NCBI GenBank assembly: GCA_947472765.1
Contig: CANJCM010000045.1
Span: 1 to 37,718, forward strand
Direction: 5' to 3'
Length of the DNA: 37,718 bases
Source of the DNA: Opitutia bacterium
GTDB lineage: Bacteria; Verrucomicrobiota; Verrucomicrobiia; Opitutales; Opitutaceae
The notes below the pieces were generated by a model. That model did no database searches and was not told the DNA's origin. It was given only the letters and a program-made list of their open reading frames with translations. Positions 24,007 through 32,692 of this stretch are shown piece after piece. The translations under genes were made by a program, and so were the position numbers. Each line of letters begins with the position of its first letter. The stretch's first letter is position 1.

Positions 24007-24723
24007 ATGAGAACGCTCCGCGACAGTCTCTGGTTCTGGATCGGTTTGGTGGCTTCGTCACTGGGGGCCGCGGAGCGCGGGCCCTTGCAACACCCGATGA
24101 TGGGTGTGGCGAATGGCTGCTTCGTCGAGACCGTCGCGTTTCTCGATCACTGGCAGGATAACGCCGGCCCGGAAGCGTGGGCGCGGTTGCTGCAATGGGG
24201 CGCGATGGAGGATGAGGAGATTGTGATGGGCCATGCCGTCGGCCTGTGCGAAGCGCAGGGCGTGCTTTGGAGCTGGGATATCAACCATGGCTGGAACCGC
24301 CTGCCCGTCGCGGCGGCGGAGCGGGATCGCGTCGAGTCCGTGGCGGCCCCGGTGCTGGCGCGCTATCCGCGGGTGACAGCCCGGCACCCCACCTTCCGGT
24401 TCGATTTCCCCCAGGCGGCAGCAAGTGCGCCGCCGGTGGCGCAGCCCGCGCATCCCAATCGATCGATTCGCGATGCGAGCATTGTTGGCGCCGCGCTGGC
24501 CCGACGGCGGCCGGTCAACGTCGTCACCTTCAAGCACGTCGACGCGGGAACCGAGCAGGAGAGTGCCGCGGTCGTGTTCCTCTTTCACGGCCGCTACTGC
24601 GTCTATGTGCCGGAGCATGGGACGGTGCCGTTTCGCGCCCGTGGCGGCATCGAGAACCTTCGTCTGATTCAGGAACTGCTTCGCCGCTCGTATCCCGGCG
24701 CGAGCGGAGTGAAGAAGCTCTGA
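24007..24723 (+). CDS. Secreted protein with a cysteine-peptidase-like Cys/His/Asp pattern
   Basis: No named family recognised. From ATG 24007 the product is 238 residues with a short signal peptide (LWFWIGLVASSLGAA, cleavage near residue 22). Potential catalytic residues are Cys38 in GVANGCFVETVAFL, His76 in VMGHAVGLCEA and Asp91 in WSWDINHG. A Cys at a helix start, then GHAV and a Trp-x-Asp, resembles papain/C39/transglutaminase-like folds. A middle Ala/Pro-rich linker (QAAASAPPVAQPAHP) separates a C-terminal part. An alternative start at ATG 23980 adds nine residues and sits only two bases from a GGGGAGG box; this cannot be settled. The peptidase reading is an inference from spacing only. 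Confidence 0.6.
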   Translation: MRTLRDSLWFWIGLVASSLGAAERGPLQHPMMGVANGCFVETVAFLDHWQDNAGPEAWARLLQWGAMEDEEIVMGHAVGLCEAQGVLWSWDINHGWNRLPVAAAERDRVESVAAPVLARYPRVTARHPTFRFDFPQAAASAPPVAQPAHPNRSIRDASIVGAALARRRPVNVVTFKHVDAGTEQESAAVVFLFHGRYCVYVPEHGTVPFRARGGIENLRLIQELLRRSYPGASGVKKL

Positions 24724-24757
24724 GCCCGAAGCGGCGCGTCCAACCCTTGCGCGTCAC

Positions 24758-24895
24758 GCAATACTTGGATTCCGAAGTTGGCTTCGTAGCCCGCTGCGTG
24801 AGCAACGGGACGGCGTTAGGCGAAGCGATCAAGAGGTCCCTGTCCTCACGGACAGGGCCACGCCAATCCGTTTAACTTCGGAGTTCAGGCAATAC
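24758..24895. mobile_element. Possible MITE-like element with terminal inverted repeats
   Basis: In the 282-bp gap after the cysteine-peptidase-like gene, the 9-bp TCCGAAGTT at 24771-24779 is the reverse complement of AACTTCGGA at 24874-24882. Counting imperfect flanks, about 13 of 16 bases match. Direct repeats GCAATAC flank it at 24758-24764 and 24889-24895. A hairpin (CCCTGTCC-TCAC-GGACAGGG) lies inside at 24838-24857. No coding potential is seen. The layout suits a small non-autonomous element with a target duplication, but chance or a REP-like repeat is possible. Confidence 0.4.
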
Positions 24896-24952
24896 ATGAC
24901 GTGCAAGGTTTGGATGGGCGCGCTGGGCGACAAGGACGCGGAGTCAAAACAC

Positions 24953-24980
24953 AAAAAAGGCAGGTCTTGCGACCTGCCTT
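24953..24980 (-). terminator. Rho-independent terminator of korAB
   Basis: On the minus strand a 10-bp stem (AAGGCAGGTC and its complement, 24971-24980 with 24957-24966, loop 24967-24970) is followed by a run of T (complement of A residues at 24953-24958). It lies 25 bases after the korB stop. Confidence 0.9.
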
Positions 24981-25005
24981 GGTGAAATGGCTTCGGAACT
25001 CCTGG

Positions 25006-25944
25006 TTACCGGAGCTTCGCAAACGTGCTCTGAAGGAGCTGAAGATCGGTGGCGTTCTTCGTCTTTTCCTTGGCGCGGGCGATGAGTCCGGCCTCGAGGG
25101 CGTTCTTCGTCGGACGCGACTTGTTCTCGTAGTAGACGCCGAACTTCCCCGGCCAGGGCTCGAGCGCGATCTTCATCGCAGCGAGTTCGTCCGAGGTGTC
25201 GTGACGGGCGGCGTCCTCGGGGGAGCCGTCGTTCTTCTTCTCGTCGATCATCGACCAGGTGCCGCCTTTGCGGGGATTGGCCGCATCGAACGCACCTTCG
25301 TAGAACTCGACGCACTCCGAGAGAATCTCGACGACGGAGAATCCATCATGCTTCGCGGCGCGGAGCATCATGTCGGTCATGTGATTGACCTGCGTGGCAT
25401 GACTGCGTGCGACAAAGGTGGCGCCGGTGTTGAGCAGCGTCCGCATCGGATTGATCGGCTGGTCCATCGCGCCCGTCGGATCGGTCTTGGTCTTGAAGCC
25501 GATGGGCGAGGTGGGGGAGGTCTGCTTCTTCGTCAGGCCATAGACGAAGTTGTCCATGATGACGTAGGTGATCCGCGGGTTCTTGCGGGCGGTGTGCACG
25601 AGGTGATTGCCGCCGATCGAGAAGCCGTCGCCGTCACCGCCGAAGACGAAGACATGGAGGTCGTCGTTGCCGAGGCTGATGCCCGCAGCGAACGGCAGCG
25701 CGCGGCCGTGGATGTAATGGCCGCCGTGGGTGTTGACGAAGTAGGGGAAACGAGACGAACAGCCGATGCCGGCGAAGGTGACGATCTTCTCGTGGGGATA
25801 CTGCAGCTTTTCCAGCACGCGGTAGAACGACGCGAGTACGGCGAAATCACCGCAACCGGGGCACCACGTGGGGTGATCGGCAACGAGCACCTTCTTGGTG
25901 AGGGGGGCGCCGGCGGGGGCGGGAGGAGTGGCAACGGAGGACAT
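25006..25944 (-). CDS. korB: 2-oxoacid:ferredoxin oxidoreductase beta subunit (KorB)
   Basis: Thiamine-diphosphate-binding subunit, 312 residues, of a 2-oxoglutarate:ferredoxin oxidoreductase. With KorA it would interconvert 2-oxoglutarate and succinyl-CoA using ferredoxin. The N-terminal WCPGCGDFAVL (Cys28, Cys31) is diagnostic. The TDP-binding segment is GGDGDGFSIGGNHLVH (103-117), continuing to MDNFVYGLTKKQTSPTS. No ferredoxin domain is fused. The gene is downstream of korA by 54 bp on the same strand and ends at a strong terminator. The specificity (2-oxoglutarate rather than another 2-oxoacid) is inferred from the KorB-type architecture. Confidence 0.92.
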   Translation of the reverse strand: MSSVATPPAPAGAPLTKKVLVADHPTWCPGCGDFAVLASFYRVLEKLQYPHEKIVTFAGIGCSSRFPYFVNTHGGHYIHGRALPFAAGISLGNDDLHVFVFGGDGDGFSIGGNHLVHTARKNPRITYVIMDNFVYGLTKKQTSPTSPIGFKTKTDPTGAMDQPINPMRTLLNTGATFVARSHATQVNHMTDMMLRAAKHDGFSVVEILSECVEFYEGAFDAANPRKGGTWSMIDEKKNDGSPEDAARHDTSDELAAMKIALEPWPGKFGVYYENKSRPTKNALEAGLIARAKEKTKNATDLQLLQSTFAKLR

Positions 25945-25998
25945 GAGATTGGACTTAAGAGTTGCGGAGTGGGATTTGAGAGGGAAGGGGCCCTCTGC

Positions 25999-27885
25999 TC
26001 AGGTGGACTTGGCCAGCGCGCTGTGGCTGGAAACGCCGACGGTTCCGTCGAGCTTCTGGCTCCCGACGTACTTCGCGAGGCCCGTGACGATCTCGCTGAC
26101 CTTGAAGGTGAGGCCGTCGGTCTTGGTGATACTCACGATATCCGGGTTTGCGTAACGCGCGCGGAGGAGGGTCGCGAGCTGGCCGAAACCGTAGAGGCCC
26201 TCGTCATTGATCTCTGCCACCACGATCTTCTTGTACTTGGCGAAGATGGCCTCGAGGCCGTTCGGGAGCGGATGGATGTGACGAAGGTGGAGGTGTCCGG
26301 CCTTGACGCCGGCCGGCCGGATACGACCCACGGCCTCGCGGCCCGGGCCCCAGGTCGAACCCCAGGTGACGAGGAGAACCTCGCCCTCGGGATCACCGGT
26401 GTGTTCCGGAGCGGGCAGGGCCGCGCCGAGGGCCTTGATCTTCTCGCGGCGCTTGATGGTCATCTGCGTGTGGAGCTTCGGACTGCCGGTGGGATGTCCC
26501 ATCTCGTCGTGCTCGAGTCCGGTGACCGTCGGATATTTGCCCGACTCGATGCGCGCGCCCGGAGGCGCGTGGCGGGTGATGCGGTCCAAGGGATACGGTT
26601 TGAAATCCGCCCCACGCGTGGAGAGGTCGGCCTTCGGGCTTACCATGAGCGTGGTCAGATCGGGCTCGTCGAAGGCCTCGATGCGGCTGGCGAGCGCGAA
26701 GTCGGTCAGGATGAAGACCGGCGTCGAGTATTCGCGCGCGATGCGCGTGGCCTCGAGGGCGATATAGAAGCAGTCCTCCACGTTCTTCGGGGACACGACG
26801 ACACGGGGGGCATCGCCATGGCTGCCATAGATCGCCTGGAGCAAATCGCTCTGCTCGACGTTCGTCGGCATGCCCGTGGAAGGGCCGCCGCGCTGCACGT
26901 TAACCACGATGAGCGGCATCTCGGCCATGACGGCCCAGCCGAGTGCTTCCATCTTGAGGGAGAGGCCGGGACCCGAGCTGCCGGTGATGGCGAGCTGACC
27001 GGTGTAGGAAAATCCGATGGCGGTCGAAACCGCGGCGATTTCATCTTCGCACTGGACGAAGATGCCGCCGTATTTCGGTAGCTCGGTGCGCAGGGTCTCC
27101 ATGATGGAAGACCAGGGCGTAATCGGGTAACCGGCGCCGTGACGCACGCCACCGGCGAGCAGGCCATAGGCGACGGCGGTGTTGCCATCGACCGTGATCT
27201 GCGGGCGGCCGGAGGGCGCGGGCCCGCCGGCCTGATCGACCGCCTCAAAGCGGTAGAACAGGTCGCGGAGATTGTTCTGCGGCCAGGCATAGCCGGAGTC
27301 GAAGGCCAGCATGGCGTTGCGGACGATGTCCTCGTTGCGGCCACCGAAGCGCTCCTTGATGAGCGCGGAGAGCTTGGCGACATCGAGGTCGAAGATGCGG
27401 GCGATGAGGCCGAGGATGAAGATGTTCTTGCCCTTGTCCTTGCCGGTGCCGCCGACGGCCTCGACGGTCGCGGTGGTGATCGGCACGGCCACATGCGTAA
27501 ACCGGTTGTCTCCCGCCACCGGCGTCACGTGGTCGCTGTCATAGAGCAGCACGCCGCCCGGTCGGAGCGAGCTGATGTGGGCGTCGTAACTATGCTGGTA
27601 GAACGCCACCAGCATGTCCGCGCGGTCACCGGCCGACAGGATGTCACCGGTGCCCATCCGCACCTGAAAGATGGATGGTCCGCCCGAAATGGTGGAGGGG
27701 ATCGTCATGTAGGTCATGACGTCCTGGTCGCTGCGTCCGGCGAGCCGCGCGAGGAAACCGCCGACGGCCTGAATGCCGTCCTGCGAGTTACCGGCGAGCC
27801 GGATGACAACGTCTTGAATGGACCGGGGCGCACCGCTGGGACTGGTGCCGCCGCCCGGGGTTTCGGGGGTGTTGGGACTGACCAT
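25999..27885 (-). CDS. korA: 2-oxoacid:ferredoxin oxidoreductase alpha subunit, gamma-alpha fusion (KorA)
   Basis: A 628-residue fusion. Residues about 20-210 are the gamma domain (DVVIRLAGNSQDGIQAVGGF, then MTYMTIPSTISGGPSIFQVR). Residues about 225-620 are the alpha domain, starting GNTAVAYGLLAGGVRHGAG followed by YPITPWSSIMETL, with the pyrimidine-binding VQCEDEIAAVSTAIGFSYTG and the GGPSTGMPTNVEQSDL stretch. The fused gamma-alpha order is normal for KorA of aerobes and many anaerobes. It acts in the cytosol with KorB. It opens a two-gene unit; the 150 bp upstream hold a hairpin belonging to the neighbouring lactonase gene end. Confidence 0.92.
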   Translation of the reverse strand: MVSPNTPETPGGGTSPSGAPRSIQDVVIRLAGNSQDGIQAVGGFLARLAGRSDQDVMTYMTIPSTISGGPSIFQVRMGTGDILSAGDRADMLVAFYQHSYDAHISSLRPGGVLLYDSDHVTPVAGDNRFTHVAVPITTATVEAVGGTGKDKGKNIFILGLIARIFDLDVAKLSALIKERFGGRNEDIVRNAMLAFDSGYAWPQNNLRDLFYRFEAVDQAGGPAPSGRPQITVDGNTAVAYGLLAGGVRHGAGYPITPWSSIMETLRTELPKYGGIFVQCEDEIAAVSTAIGFSYTGQLAITGSSGPGLSLKMEALGWAVMAEMPLIVVNVQRGGPSTGMPTNVEQSDLLQAIYGSHGDAPRVVVSPKNVEDCFYIALEATRIAREYSTPVFILTDFALASRIEAFDEPDLTTLMVSPKADLSTRGADFKPYPLDRITRHAPPGARIESGKYPTVTGLEHDEMGHPTGSPKLHTQMTIKRREKIKALGAALPAPEHTGDPEGEVLLVTWGSTWGPGREAVGRIRPAGVKAGHLHLRHIHPLPNGLEAIFAKYKKIVVAEINDEGLYGFGQLATLLRARYANPDIVSITKTDGLTFKVSEIVTGLAKYVGSQKLDGTVGVSSHSALAKST

Positions 27886-27998
27886 GAGAAGGTGAAGGTG
27901 AGCGGTGGCGGAGGCTGAGTCAACGGATGGACCGGATTACGATGGGGTGATTAGCCCTATTCGGCGGATGCGACACCTCCAGAAGGCCTCTTTATAAG

Positions 27999-28037
27999 GA
28001 GCCCCACCACGCAGAACGGGGTAAGCCGCTGGGGCTC
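27999..28037. other. Hairpin at the 3' end of the lactonase gene
   Basis: GAGCCCCA at 27999-28006 pairs with TGGGGCTC at 28030-28037, with a 23-base loop. The right arm overlaps the lactonase stop codon. No T-run follows on the minus strand, so it is at best a weak terminator or an mRNA 3'-end structure. Confidence 0.35.
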
Positions 28038-29160
28038 AGTCGTAGAACAGGACGCAGACGGACATCGGGACCGTCGCGGTGTGTTCGGTTTGCGTCAGCC
28101 GGCCAGTAGTCGGGTCGACTCGGAAAACCGTGACATTATTCGAGTCCTGGTGGGCGCAAACGAGCCATTTGCCGTTCGGCGACAGCGCGAAGTTACGCGG
28201 CACCTTGCCGCCCGAGGGCACGATCTCGACCGGCGTGAGCCGGCCTGAGGCGTCCGTGCCGAACACCGCGATGCTGTCGTGGCCGCGATTCGAGCCGTAG
28301 ATGAATTTCCCATTCGGATGCACGCGGACCTCGGCCGTCGTGCTGGCTCCGGTGAACCCGGGGGGCAGCGTGCTGACGGTCTGCCGGGCGGTCAGCGCAC
28401 CGCGGGCCGGATCGTAGTCGTAGGCCGTGATCGTGCTCGCGATTTCGTTGATGGCGAAGGCATGGCGGCCATCGGCGGCGAACTTGAAGTGACGCGGACC
28501 CTGGCCTGGCTCCGTCGCTACGAAAGGGGGATTTGCCGGCGAAACCTTCACGGTCGCGGGGTCGATCGCGTAGGTGAAGATTTTGTCCAACCCGAGATCG
28601 CAGACGATCGCGAAGCGGTTGTCGGGAGAGATCGTGATGGAGTGGACGTGCGGTTTGTCCTGGCGGGGGTGAACGCTCTTCCCGCTGTGGGGGATGAGGC
28701 CTGGCTCGCCGAGGGTGCCGTCGGGCTTGATCGCCATCACGCCCAGGTAGCCGTCGGCATAGTTCGCGCTCAGCAGCATCCGTCCGGACGCATCGACCGC
28801 GAGATGCGAAGGTGGAGCCACCTCGGCGGCCGCCGGGACCGGAAGGGGAACGAGTTTGCCGGCCGCGGCATCAACCTTGAACCCGATCGCCTGCGCCTTC
28901 GACGGATGCAGGGTGTAGAGGAATTTCTTGTCCGGGGAAAAAACGATCCATGCGGGATTCGCGCCGGTCGCCGCGAGCACGGGAGTCGTCAACGCCCCGG
29001 TGTCGTCATCGAGACGGGCAGAGTAGATGCCCTGGCTCGTGCTGGGGTTGCGCGTGTAAGTGCCGAAGTAGATGAGATGCGACATGGCGAAGGCGAAGGA
29101 AGGCAGGAAGAGCGAGACGAGCAGGATGGCCGGGAGGGAGCGACGGAGGAGCCGGGACAT
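28036..29160 (-). CDS. Exported lactonase-family beta-propeller (6-phosphogluconolactonase-like)
   Basis: A seven-bladed propeller of the YbhE/Pgl lactonase family, 374 residues. The family opening SHLIYFGTYTRNPSTSQGIY follows a signal peptide (RRSLPAILLVSLFLPSFAFA), so it acts in the periplasm rather than the cytosol. Repeated blade motifs include AWIVFSPDKKFLYTL, SHLAVDASGRMLLSANY, HSITISPDNRFAIVCDLG, RHFKFAADGRHAFAINE and RNFALSPNGKWLVCAHQDS. The frame begins at 29172, but the Met at 29160 is adjacent to the basic signal-peptide start. An exported member probably hydrolyses a lactone other than 6-phosphogluconolactone, since phosphosugars are cytosolic; this is inference. Confidence 0.87.
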   Translation of the reverse strand: MSRLLRRSLPAILLVSLFLPSFAFAMSHLIYFGTYTRNPSTSQGIYSARLDDDTGALTTPVLAATGANPAWIVFSPDKKFLYTLHPSKAQAIGFKVDAAAGKLVPLPVPAAAEVAPPSHLAVDASGRMLLSANYADGYLGVMAIKPDGTLGEPGLIPHSGKSVHPRQDKPHVHSITISPDNRFAIVCDLGLDKIFTYAIDPATVKVSPANPPFVATEPGQGPRHFKFAADGRHAFAINEIASTITAYDYDPARGALTARQTVSTLPPGFTGASTTAEVRVHPNGKFIYGSNRGHDSIAVFGTDASGRLTPVEIVPSGGKVPRNFALSPNGKWLVCAHQDSNNVTVFRVDPTTGRLTQTEHTATVPMSVCVLFYD

Positions 29161-29290
29161 GACGTCCACCATCGGCCTGGCGGCTGGACATGGCGAACCG
29201 GAATTGTACGCCGCATATTCCGGCCTGCGGCTCGATCCGGTTCGTTTCCCGATGGTTGCGGCGTGACCGCGCCAAGTCTGACCAAGCCCT

Positions 29291-30400
29291 TTAGCCGAGC
29301 GCGTTGTCGCCGAACATTTCCTCGGTCGCCTTCGCGACTTCCTGCAAATCCTCGTTCTGCACGTAATGATCGAGCGCGTAGCGGCGCAGCGCCTCCCACA
29401 CGCCGAGCAGGTAGCTCTCCTTCACGGCGGTGTGCTGCGTCTCGGCCTCGGCCACCTTCTTCAGGAGTTGCGGCAGTCCCTGTTCGCGCAGTTCGTCGCA
29501 CCGCAGGAGCAGCAGCGTGAATTGTTCCTGCAGGAGCGACACCGGCAGGGTCGCGGCGTCCCGCAGGGTCCCCGCAAAATCGAATTCCGGCAGGCGGGGA
29601 AAATCCGTGGCAAAGGCGGTGCCCTGCACCTGTTGATCACGTTCCGCCGCCAACTCGGTGGTCGCCGCGACTTCACGCACAAGGAGCTCGCCCAGTTCGG
29701 CGGCGCGCAGGATTGCCTTCCGACTCACGTCGGAGGCCACGCGGACGCCGTTTTCGCCGAGCTGCGCATTCACGAGGGAATTGCGCGCCGAGCCCACCTC
29801 GGCGACGAACTCCGAGAGATTCGAGGTCAGTCGCTTGACGCACCGATGCCAGTCCGCGACGAGCGATTCGGAGACGAGGCCGGAGTAATAAACGGGATCG
29901 TTCTCGCGCAGGCAGGCCTCGAGGTGAAGTTCGGCGAACTTGCGCAGCTTCTTCATCGCATCGGCGTTGCGGCGCGCCGCCTTGTCGAACAGCGAAAAAT
30001 CCTGCTCCGCCGCCGCGAGGTTGGACTGGAAGGCGTCCTTGGTCTCGCCGCGACGGAGAATCAAGAAGGGCGGTCGCGTGGCCCGGATTTCCTCCTGCTT
30101 CGCCTTGGCCTCGGCGTGCGCCTCCTGAATGATTTCACCCGCCCGGAAGAGATACGCCTCGCGGACGATCAGCTGGAAGGTTTCCTCCGGCAGGGCCGTC
30201 ATGATCCGTTCCGCGGCCTCGGTGTCCAGGGACTGCAACGGGGGGACATTCCAAGGTGTCGCCGACTTGCCCGCAGGATTTGAGGAGGGAGGTGTGTCCA
30301 CAGTGGTACGGTCCGAAACGGAACTCATTCCTGCCGAAGCGGGATTGGCGGCAAGCTCGGAAACTACGCGCTGCCCTGCGGGCGCTTGCGTATTGGGCAT
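29291..30400 (-). CDS. Cytosolic helical protein of unknown function, head to head with a Pro-rich membrane protein
   Basis: No family recognised. The start at 30400 is supported by a GGAGGGA Shine-Dalgarno box 10 bases upstream (30411-30417), giving 369 residues. The N-terminal 55 residues are low-complexity and Pro/Ser/Thr-rich. The rest is highly charged and helical (DTEAAERIMTALPEETF, EIIQEAHAEAKAKQEEI, LYRVLEKL-free long helices such as LLLLRCDELREQGLPQLL). There is no signal peptide or membrane helix. A much longer frame continues upstream antisense to the divergent gene and is rejected. Its start is 33 bp from the start of the gene on the other strand, suggesting related roles. Confidence 0.7.
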   Translation of the reverse strand: MPNTQAPAGQRVVSELAANPASAGMSSVSDRTTVDTPPSSNPAGKSATPWNVPPLQSLDTEAAERIMTALPEETFQLIVREAYLFRAGEIIQEAHAEAKAKQEEIRATRPPFLILRRGETKDAFQSNLAAAEQDFSLFDKAARRNADAMKKLRKFAELHLEACLRENDPVYYSGLVSESLVADWHRCVKRLTSNLSEFVAEVGSARNSLVNAQLGENGVRVASDVSRKAILRAAELGELLVREVAATTELAAERDQQVQGTAFATDFPRLPEFDFAGTLRDAATLPVSLLQEQFTLLLLRCDELREQGLPQLLKKVAEAETQHTAVKESYLLGVWEALRRYALDHYVQNEDLQEVAKATEEMFGDNALG

Positions 30401-30433
30401 GCTCGACAAATCCCTCCGAAAAACTGATGGGAG

Positions 30434-31888
30434 ATGACTGCCATGTCGACGCCCGCGCCAATTCCGCCGCCCCCTGAAGGTGCTCCGCGGCGGCGCGCGC
30501 GTCCGGACCTCACGAAGCCGGGGCCGAATCTGACCGCGGCACCGTTTCCTCTCCCGGCGAATCCGATCCCGATTCCGAAACCGATCGCTCCCGCGGTGCC
30601 GCCTCCGGCTGGAGCACGCGAGCAGGGGTCCGTGCCAGCCGCGTTCGCCGGCCGGCCCGTTTTTGATCCGAGGGCAAAGCCACCCGCTCCTGCGCCGGCC
30701 TCGCGGCCGCCGTTGCCCGGACCAGGTTCGCAACCGCCGCTTCCGCCCCCACCGGCTCCACCGGGGGCCGTCTCGCGTCCGCCCGGCGCAGGATCGGCTC
30801 CGCCCATCGGCCGGCCCGGCGCGGCCGTCACGCTCGCGGCGCTGAAAGCGCCGCCGCTGCCGAAACGTGCCGCCGTCGGCAGCACCCCGCCACTTCCGTC
30901 GGCCCTGCCGCCGCCGCCACCGCCAGCGGCACGGCATTCGACTCCGCCAATTCCGACCGCCGCGTCCGGTCCACTTCCGCCTCCACCGCCACCCACGCCG
31001 AAGGGCAACCCGTTCCAGGCGACCGCCGTGTTCAACCGTCAGGAGGTCGGCGCGCCGGTATCACGCCCCCGGATTCTCACTTCGCTCGGGGCAAAGGCTG
31101 CCGATGAGGCGGGCCTTTCGCCTCCGCCGCCAGACTCGCAGGTCGCACCGGAGGAAATGGCCACGCCGAGCCTGCCCGGGGCGACGTTGCCGGTGCTCAA
31201 TCTGACTGCCCCGCTGCCGACGGCCGAGGAATTCGCGCAGCGCGTACGGGCCGCCCCGCCTCCGGCTCCGGCCCCCGCGGAGTCGGACAGTGGATCGAGT
31301 TCGCTGCCTTCCCATTCAACGGGCACGGGCATGGCGGTGGTGCGCACGTTCGCCCGGTTCTTCAAGGTTTTCATGGGCGCCGGCCTGCTCCTCGGGGGAC
31401 TCTTCTACCTCACGAAATTCATCCTGCTGCCATTCTATCAGGAGATGAAGGATCCGAAGAAGGATGGCGTGGATCGCAAGGCGCCCGCGGCGGTCCAGGT
31501 TCTGCAGCAGACCCGCAAGGTCGTGGCCGAAAATAATGCGCGGATGGACAAGCTGAACGATATCGTCGACGGCATGAATTCCGGGGAGAAGCCGGCGACG
31601 AATGCTCCTCCTCCTGGTGGCATTCCGCAGATCACAGCCGTTCGCCCGGCCCGGTCGAAGGCGGCGAAAGACGATCTGCTCTTCCAGATTCAACTCGCGC
31701 TCGATGCGATGAAGATCACCGGCGTCACCGGCGGCTCCGACCCGCGGGCGGTAATCGATGGTCGCATGGTGAAGTTTGGCGACATCGTCGACTACCGGCT
31801 CGGCTTGCGCTTCGTCGAGGTCAACGAGGAGGATCACGAGGTCCGGTTCATCGACGCCGAGGGGACGAAGTATCGACGGACGTATTGA
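30434..31888 (+). CDS. Proline-rich single-pass membrane protein with a C-terminal GspC/PilP-like domain
   Basis: A 484-residue protein of unknown function. Residues 1 to about 210 are extremely Pro/Ala-rich (repeated PPPPP, PAPP and PPL tracts) and probably disordered in the cytoplasm. One membrane helix lies near residues 306-332 (FKVFMGAGLLLGGLFYLTKFI). A helical linker follows, then a C-terminal module, AVIDGRMVKFGDIVDYRLGLRFVEV and VRFIDAEGTKYRRTY. That module resembles the small beta domains of type II secretion and pilus proteins (GspB/GspC/PilP), where IxGxxVxxGD is typical. This similarity is by eye. ATG 30434 has a GATGGGA box before it; ATG 30443 is an alternative start. Confidence 0.7.
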   Translation: MTAMSTPAPIPPPPEGAPRRRARPDLTKPGPNLTAAPFPLPANPIPIPKPIAPAVPPPAGAREQGSVPAAFAGRPVFDPRAKPPAPAPASRPPLPGPGSQPPLPPPPAPPGAVSRPPGAGSAPPIGRPGAAVTLAALKAPPLPKRAAVGSTPPLPSALPPPPPPAARHSTPPIPTAASGPLPPPPPPTPKGNPFQATAVFNRQEVGAPVSRPRILTSLGAKAADEAGLSPPPPDSQVAPEEMATPSLPGATLPVLNLTAPLPTAEEFAQRVRAAPPPAPAPAESDSGSSSLPSHSTGTGMAVVRTFARFFKVFMGAGLLLGGLFYLTKFILLPFYQEMKDPKKDGVDRKAPAAVQVLQQTRKVVAENNARMDKLNDIVDGMNSGEKPATNAPPPGGIPQITAVRPARSKAAKDDLLFQIQLALDAMKITGVTGGSDPRAVIDGRMVKFGDIVDYRLGLRFVEVNEEDHEVRFIDAEGTKYRRTY

Positions 31889-31912
31889 GGCCTTGTCCCG
31901 GCGCCGCGGTGC

Positions 31913-32539
31913 TCAGGACGGCTTCGTCCGGGGAAACGGGGAGTGGGTGGGGGAAGAGCCTGTCGCGGCGATGGCCTCCTTGAAGTGGCGCCGGCACATG
32001 GCGACGTAGCGGTCGTTGCCGCCGATCTCGACCTGGGCGCCTTCACGCGCGGCCCGGCCGTCGGCATCAAGGCGGAGGTTCATCGTCGCCTTCCGGCCAC
32101 AGTGACAAATCGCCTTCAATTCCACGATTTCGTCGGCCAGCGCCAGCAGCGCGCCGCTGCCGGGGAAGAGCTTGCCCTGAAAATCCGTTCGCAGCCCGTA
32201 GCAAAGCACCGGGATGTTCAGCTGGTCGGCCACGTCGGTGAGCTGCCAGACCTGTTCGCCGGCGAGAAACTGGGCCTCGTCCACGAGGACGCACGCGAGG
32301 GCATTGGACTCGTGCTCGGTCCGCACCCGGTTGAGCAGGTTGTCGCTGGGGCCGAAAGAAATCGCGCTCGAGCGCAGGCCGATCCGGGACTCGATTCTCG
32401 CGGCACCGTAACGGGTGTCGATCAGCGGCGCGAAGAGCAGCGTGCGCATGCCGCGCTCGCGGTAGTTGTAGCTCGACTGCAGCAGCACCGTGCTTTTGCC
32501 GGCGTTCATCGCGGCGTAGTAGAAATAGACCTTCGCCAT
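31913..32539 (-). CDS. tdk: Thymidine kinase
   Basis: Type II (TK1-like) thymidine kinase of 208 residues, phosphorylating thymidine to dTMP with ATP in the salvage pathway. It is close to the E. coli enzyme: the N-terminus reads [20 protein letters not shown] with the P-loop AMNAGKST, followed by LVDEAQFL and [13 protein letters not shown]. Zinc ligands appear as CHCGRKA and MCRRHF (the last Cys and His). The short C-terminal tail is Ser/Thr/Pro-rich. It is convergent with the Pro-rich membrane protein gene (24 bp apart) and divergent from the hydrolase at 32693. Confidence 0.95.
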   Translation of the reverse strand: MAKVYFYYAAMNAGKSTVLLQSSYNYRERGMRTLLFAPLIDTRYGAARIESRIGLRSSAISFGPSDNLLNRVRTEHESNALACVLVDEAQFLAGEQVWQLTDVADQLNIPVLCYGLRTDFQGKLFPGSGALLALADEIVELKAICHCGRKATMNLRLDADGRAAREGAQVEIGGNDRYVAMCRRHFKEAIAATGSSPTHSPFPRTKPS

Positions 32540-32692
32540 GGGGAAGGGGAGTCTGCCAGCGTTGCGCGGAAAAATCCAGTCCGCGGCGCGAAGTTCTCCG
32601 CCGACCTCCGGAAATTTTCCGTGGCGGGACCCGTGATCCTGTTACGGCTTCAAACTTGCCTTGGCTCCGGGGGGCAGAAAACCTCCGCGCCC

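Noticed and set aside
24901-27081. 726-codon plus-strand frame across korA and korB
   Set aside because: Antisense to the conserved KorA/KorB sequences; it also reads through the korB terminator.
30434-31070. Pro-rich tracts considered as a tandem DNA repeat or CRISPR-like array
   Set aside because: The codons vary and no fixed repeat unit or spacing exists; it is low-complexity protein coding. No CRISPR array was seen anywhere in the window.
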